DNA from: Methanoregula sp.
GTDB lineage: Archaea > Halobacteriota > Methanomicrobia > Methanomicrobiales > Methanospirillaceae
DNA length: 5,770 nucleotides
Reading direction: 5' to 3'
Assembly (NCBI GenBank): GCA_003136075.1
Contig: PNBP01000037.1
Coordinates: 1-5,770 of the forward strand
Part shown: in pieces, positions 5,126 to 5,770 of the stretch
How the letters are laid out: every line of letters begins with the position of its first letter
Position numbering within the stretch: position 1 is the stretch's first letter
Notes under the pieces: model-generated
Databases searched by the model: none
What the model saw: only the letters and a program-made list of their open reading frames with translations
What the model was told of the DNA's origin: nothing
Made by a program: the position numbers and the translations under genes

Positions 5126-5272
5126 ATGCCGAACTTTGACGGAACCGGGCCCCTAAAACGAGGTCGGATAATCGGGCGAAAAATGGGTACCTGCACGAAC
5201 CGTACCGATGAAAAACCATGCGAAGATGATACGAGGGGCGAACCCCTGCTGGAAGAAAAGCCTGCCGCGTGA
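5126..5272 (+). CDS. DUF5320-like small protein
   Basis: The 48-residue product begins [23 protein letters not shown], with the MPxFDGTGP opening and the G-R-x-M-G-x-C pattern typical of DUF5320. That family usually reads MPxFDGTGPxGxGPxTGxGxGxC. The central Gly/Pro positions are partly replaced by basic residues here, so it is a divergent member. Only two cysteines are present (23 and 33). The C-terminal half is acidic and polar. Function is unknown; the family often neighbours DUF134 regulators and NifX/NifB-type metal-cofactor genes. It has a near-perfect ribosome binding site and operator copy C upstream, and it ends 22 bases before atwA, so the two are probably co-transcribed. Confidence 0.78.
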   Translation: MPNFDGTGPLKRGRIIGRKMGTCTNRTDEKPCEDDTRGEPLLEEKPAA

Positions 5273-5294
5273 AGTATTGGGACTGAAACGAGCC

Positions 5295-5770
5295 ATGACA
5301 CCACCATTCATCAGCGTAAATAATCTCTGTATGGACTTTGACGGCACAAAAGTCCTCAATGACGTGTCGTTTGAGATCCCGGAAGGAGAGATCATCGGAG
5401 TTATTGGGAGAAGCGGGGCGGGAAAAAGCGTGCTGATGCACCTGCTCCGGGGCGTCGAACAGCCACCGACAAAAGGTTCCATCATCTACCACATGGCAGC
5501 CTGCGACCACTGCACCTTCATGGATGTCCAGAGCCGGGCTGGTACGAAATGCCCGGAATGCGGCGGAGAACTTGTCACCGTTGATGTCGATCTCTGGGAC
5601 GAGAAAACAGACGGCATGAAATCCCGGGTGATGCACCGGACCGCGATCATGTTCCAGCGCACGTTCGCACTGTATGGAGACGACCGGGTAATCGAAAACG
5701 TCCTTCACGCGCTTGATGACATCAACTACCCGCAGGAACATGCCATCAACCGCGCTGCCGACCTGATCGA
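5295..5770 (+). CDS. atwA: Methyl-CoM reductase activation component A2 (N-terminal part)
   Basis: AtwA is the ABC-type ATPase of the ATP-dependent system that reduces the nickel of cofactor F430 and so activates methyl-coenzyme M reductase. The frame is open to the window end: 158 complete codons of a protein usually a little over 500 residues with two ABC domains. Visible are the first-domain Walker A GRSGAGKS (38-45) and a distinctive zinc-ribbon-like insertion with C70-x2-C73 and C86-x2-C89. These are followed by the Q-loop region [20 protein letters not shown] (118-137). The four-cysteine insertion plus the RTFALYGDD signature separates component A2 from ordinary ABC transporter ATPases. 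It is soluble, with no membrane segment. The ATG at 5295 gives the normal ABC N-terminus [13 protein letters not shown]. Its ribosome binding site is weak, so translation may depend on coupling to the gene 22 bases upstream. Confidence 0.93.
   Translation, partial: MTPPFISVNNLCMDFDGTKVLNDVSFEIPEGEIIGVIGRSGAGKSVLMHLLRGVEQPPTKGSIIYHMAACDHCTFMDVQSRAGTKCPECGGELVTVDVDLWDEKTDGMKSRVMHRTAIMFQRTFALYGDDRVIENVLHALDDINYPQEHAINRAADLI

Noticed and set aside
5124..5741. 205-codon reading frame on the minus strand
   Set aside because: It is antisense to the clear AtwA and DUF5320-like frames, and its product shows no recognisable motif. It reflects the codon bias of the sense genes.
1..5770. CRISPR arrays, tRNA or rRNA genes, insertion sequences
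   Set aside because: No regularly spaced repeats, tRNA-like cloverleaf, rRNA signature, transposase or terminal inverted repeats were seen.

Overview
The window comes from a methanogenic archaeon, most likely the order Methanomicrobiales and perhaps Methanoregulaceae. The taxonomic call rests on the style of the McrA C-terminus and is an inference. The main evidence is the C-terminal two thirds of methyl-coenzyme M reductase alpha (McrA) at the left edge and the N-terminal part of MCR-activation component A2 (AtwA) at the right edge. Archaeal signals agree: GGTGAT-type ribosome binding sites, AT-rich TATA regions and oligo-T terminators.

Layout: (1) 1-1136, end of mcrA, normally the last gene of an mcrBDCGA operon, followed by a T9 terminator. 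(2) 1137-1416, a 280-base gap with a possible promoter and an inverted repeat. (3) 1417-1956, a TrmO/TsaA-like SAM-dependent methyltransferase. (4) 2070-2933 on the minus strand, a metallo-beta-lactamase-fold hydrolase of the type annotated as a tetrahydromethanopterin-pathway synthase. (5) 3110-3346, a small Cys/His-rich protein. (6) 3387-3686, a small unknown protein with a possible winged-helix fold. (7) 3757-4116, a Cys-rich DUF134 (UPF0251) helix-turn-helix regulator. (8) 4227-4943, a DUF169 protein. (9) 5126-5272, a very short DUF5320-like protein. (10) 5295 to the window end, atwA.

The most interesting signal is a shared promoter/operator element in front of three transcription units: the Cys/His-rich gene, the DUF169 gene and the DUF5320-atwA pair. 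Each copy has an AT-rich block (TWAANTATTTWYG), then the palindromic core CNCATATGNG, then TAAWTA. The three copies align without gaps over 29 bases, and each core starts 45-51 bases before its start codon. No other CNCATATGNG was found in the window. The DUF134 regulator sits among these units and is the natural candidate to bind the element. If so, this is a small metal- or redox-responsive regulon that includes the ATPase needed to activate methyl-coenzyme M reductase. The element is directly visible; the regulator assignment and the physiological role are inferred.
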